Shown here piece by piece: positions 63,609 through 64,000 of a DNA stretch of 64,000 bases. The position numbers and the translations under genes were made by a program. Source of the stretch: Chlamydiota bacterium (GTDB lineage: Bacteria; Chlamydiota; Chlamydiia; Chlamydiales; Parachlamydiaceae); assembly GCA_013286075.1 (NCBI GenBank), contig JABDGJ010000002.1, positions 1 through 64,000 of the forward strand. The letters are read 5' to 3'. The notes under the pieces were generated by a model that saw only the letters and a program-made list of their open reading frames with translations, did no database searches and was not told where the DNA came from. Each line of letters begins with the position of its first letter. The first letter of the stretch is position 1.

Positions 63609-64000
63609 ATGATGCATCGCTGGTATTTCTTACTTGTTTGTTATCTACTGCTATTTCTCTTTCCACTCCAATCGGCAAGTCTTTCCGAAGAAACTGTTTA
63701 TTTAACTTGGCAGAAAAGTCCCTCCACAACAATGACTATTCAATGGATTAGTCCTACGGAAAGAAAAGAGACTATCATTTATTACAGAGAGAGAAAAAAG
63801 GAGAAAAATTGGGAAGAAGCAAGAGGAATCGCCCATCCATTTCCCAAAATGGAGCAATACTTACTTCATTCTGTCCAGTTGGAGGGATTACTTCCTTCGA
63901 CCCAATATTCTTTCAAGCTTGGTTTGGAAAGTCCGGAAAATCAATTTCTTACTGCACCCGCTACTCTTTCTAAAGAAATTCAATTCGTCGTCGGAGGAGA
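63609..64000 (+). CDS. Exported metallophosphatase with N-terminal fibronectin-like domain (partial)
   Basis: The first 130 residues are in the window. A signal peptide (RWYFLLVCYLLLFLFPLQSA) is followed by VYLTWQKSPSTTMTIQWISP and YLLHSVQLEGLLPSTQYSFK, a purple-acid-phosphatase-type N-terminal domain. The frame ends at IQFVVGG, just where the first metal aspartate (GGD) of the catalytic domain would begin. The catalytic part lies beyond the window. Confidence 0.75.
   Translation, partial: MMHRWYFLLVCYLLLFLFPLQSASLSEETVYLTWQKSPSTTMTIQWISPTERKETIIYYRERKKEKNWEEARGIAHPFPKMEQYLLHSVQLEGLLPSTQYSFKLGLESPENQFLTAPATLSKEIQFVVGG

Overview
The window looks like a chromosomal segment of a chlamydia outside the family Chlamydiaceae, most likely an amoeba-associated 'environmental' chlamydia. 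Three things point there: a histone H1-like HctA gene followed by an RlmD/RumA methyltransferase and YajC; an oversized signal peptidase I with a long insertion next to a conserved secreted protein; and a 16S rRNA whose 5' end and signature helices read as chlamydial. A rho-coaE-polA-sppA block and LPS genes (gmhA, lpxK, kdsD) agree. The 23S gene has no intron, so this is probably not a Simkania-like rRNA arrangement. The DNA is AT-rich, and genes lie on both strands in short operons.

Layout. From 0.1 to 12 kb is an accessory, decaying region. It holds a methyltransferase, a fragment of a DUF1016 nuclease, a mitochondrial-carrier-like protein, a frameshifted small lipoprotein, a MazEF pair with a perfect operator palindrome, several orphans, a GT1-type glycosyltransferase, an AbiE-type toxin/antitoxin remnant, YjdF, and a TetR regulator with a 33-bp operator facing a frameshifted FAD monooxygenase. 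A 140-bp direct repeat carrying the tmRNA 3' end and terminator borders 7.0-11.9 kb. From 12 to 17.3 kb are tmRNA, ileS (mupirocin-resistant type) and cobQ. From 17.3 to 21.4 kb is a minus-strand run of exported proteins: a kinase-like fold, a phytanoyl-CoA-dioxygenase-like enzyme and an NlpC/P60 hydrolase. From 22 to 32 kb lie a dimeric-type glyS, a GT92 glycosyltransferase, lepB, an NAD-salvage pair (pncB-pncA) and an exported S10 carboxypeptidase. From 32 to 44 kb are the housekeeping block rho-coaE-polA-sppA, the LPS and transport genes gmhA-lpxK-gltP, icd, and kdsD.

From 43.8 to 46.6 kb is an insertion. A degenerate Tn3-family-like element (38-bp inverted ends beginning GGGG, an AAACT target duplication, and a broken resolvase) carries HigBA and an aminoglycoside-phosphotransferase-like gene. 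GC-rich GTGCCC repeats sit outside it. After two small membrane proteins and nhaD comes a complete rRNA operon (16S-tRNA-Ala-tRNA-Ile-23S-5S) with processing stems and a strong terminator. A third GTGCCC repeat follows, then an ankyrin-like orphan, ferritin, a large orphan, hctA-rlmD-yajC-ridA-htpG, and the start of a purple-acid-phosphatase-like gene cut by the window end.

The two signals I rate highest are the mitochondrial-carrier-like protein (1.2-2.0 kb), a eukaryotic family rare in bacteria, and the Tn3-like cassette at 44.3-46.45 kb. I saw no CRISPR array and no obviously complete phage-defence system. All names rest on motif recognition by eye. No database search was run.
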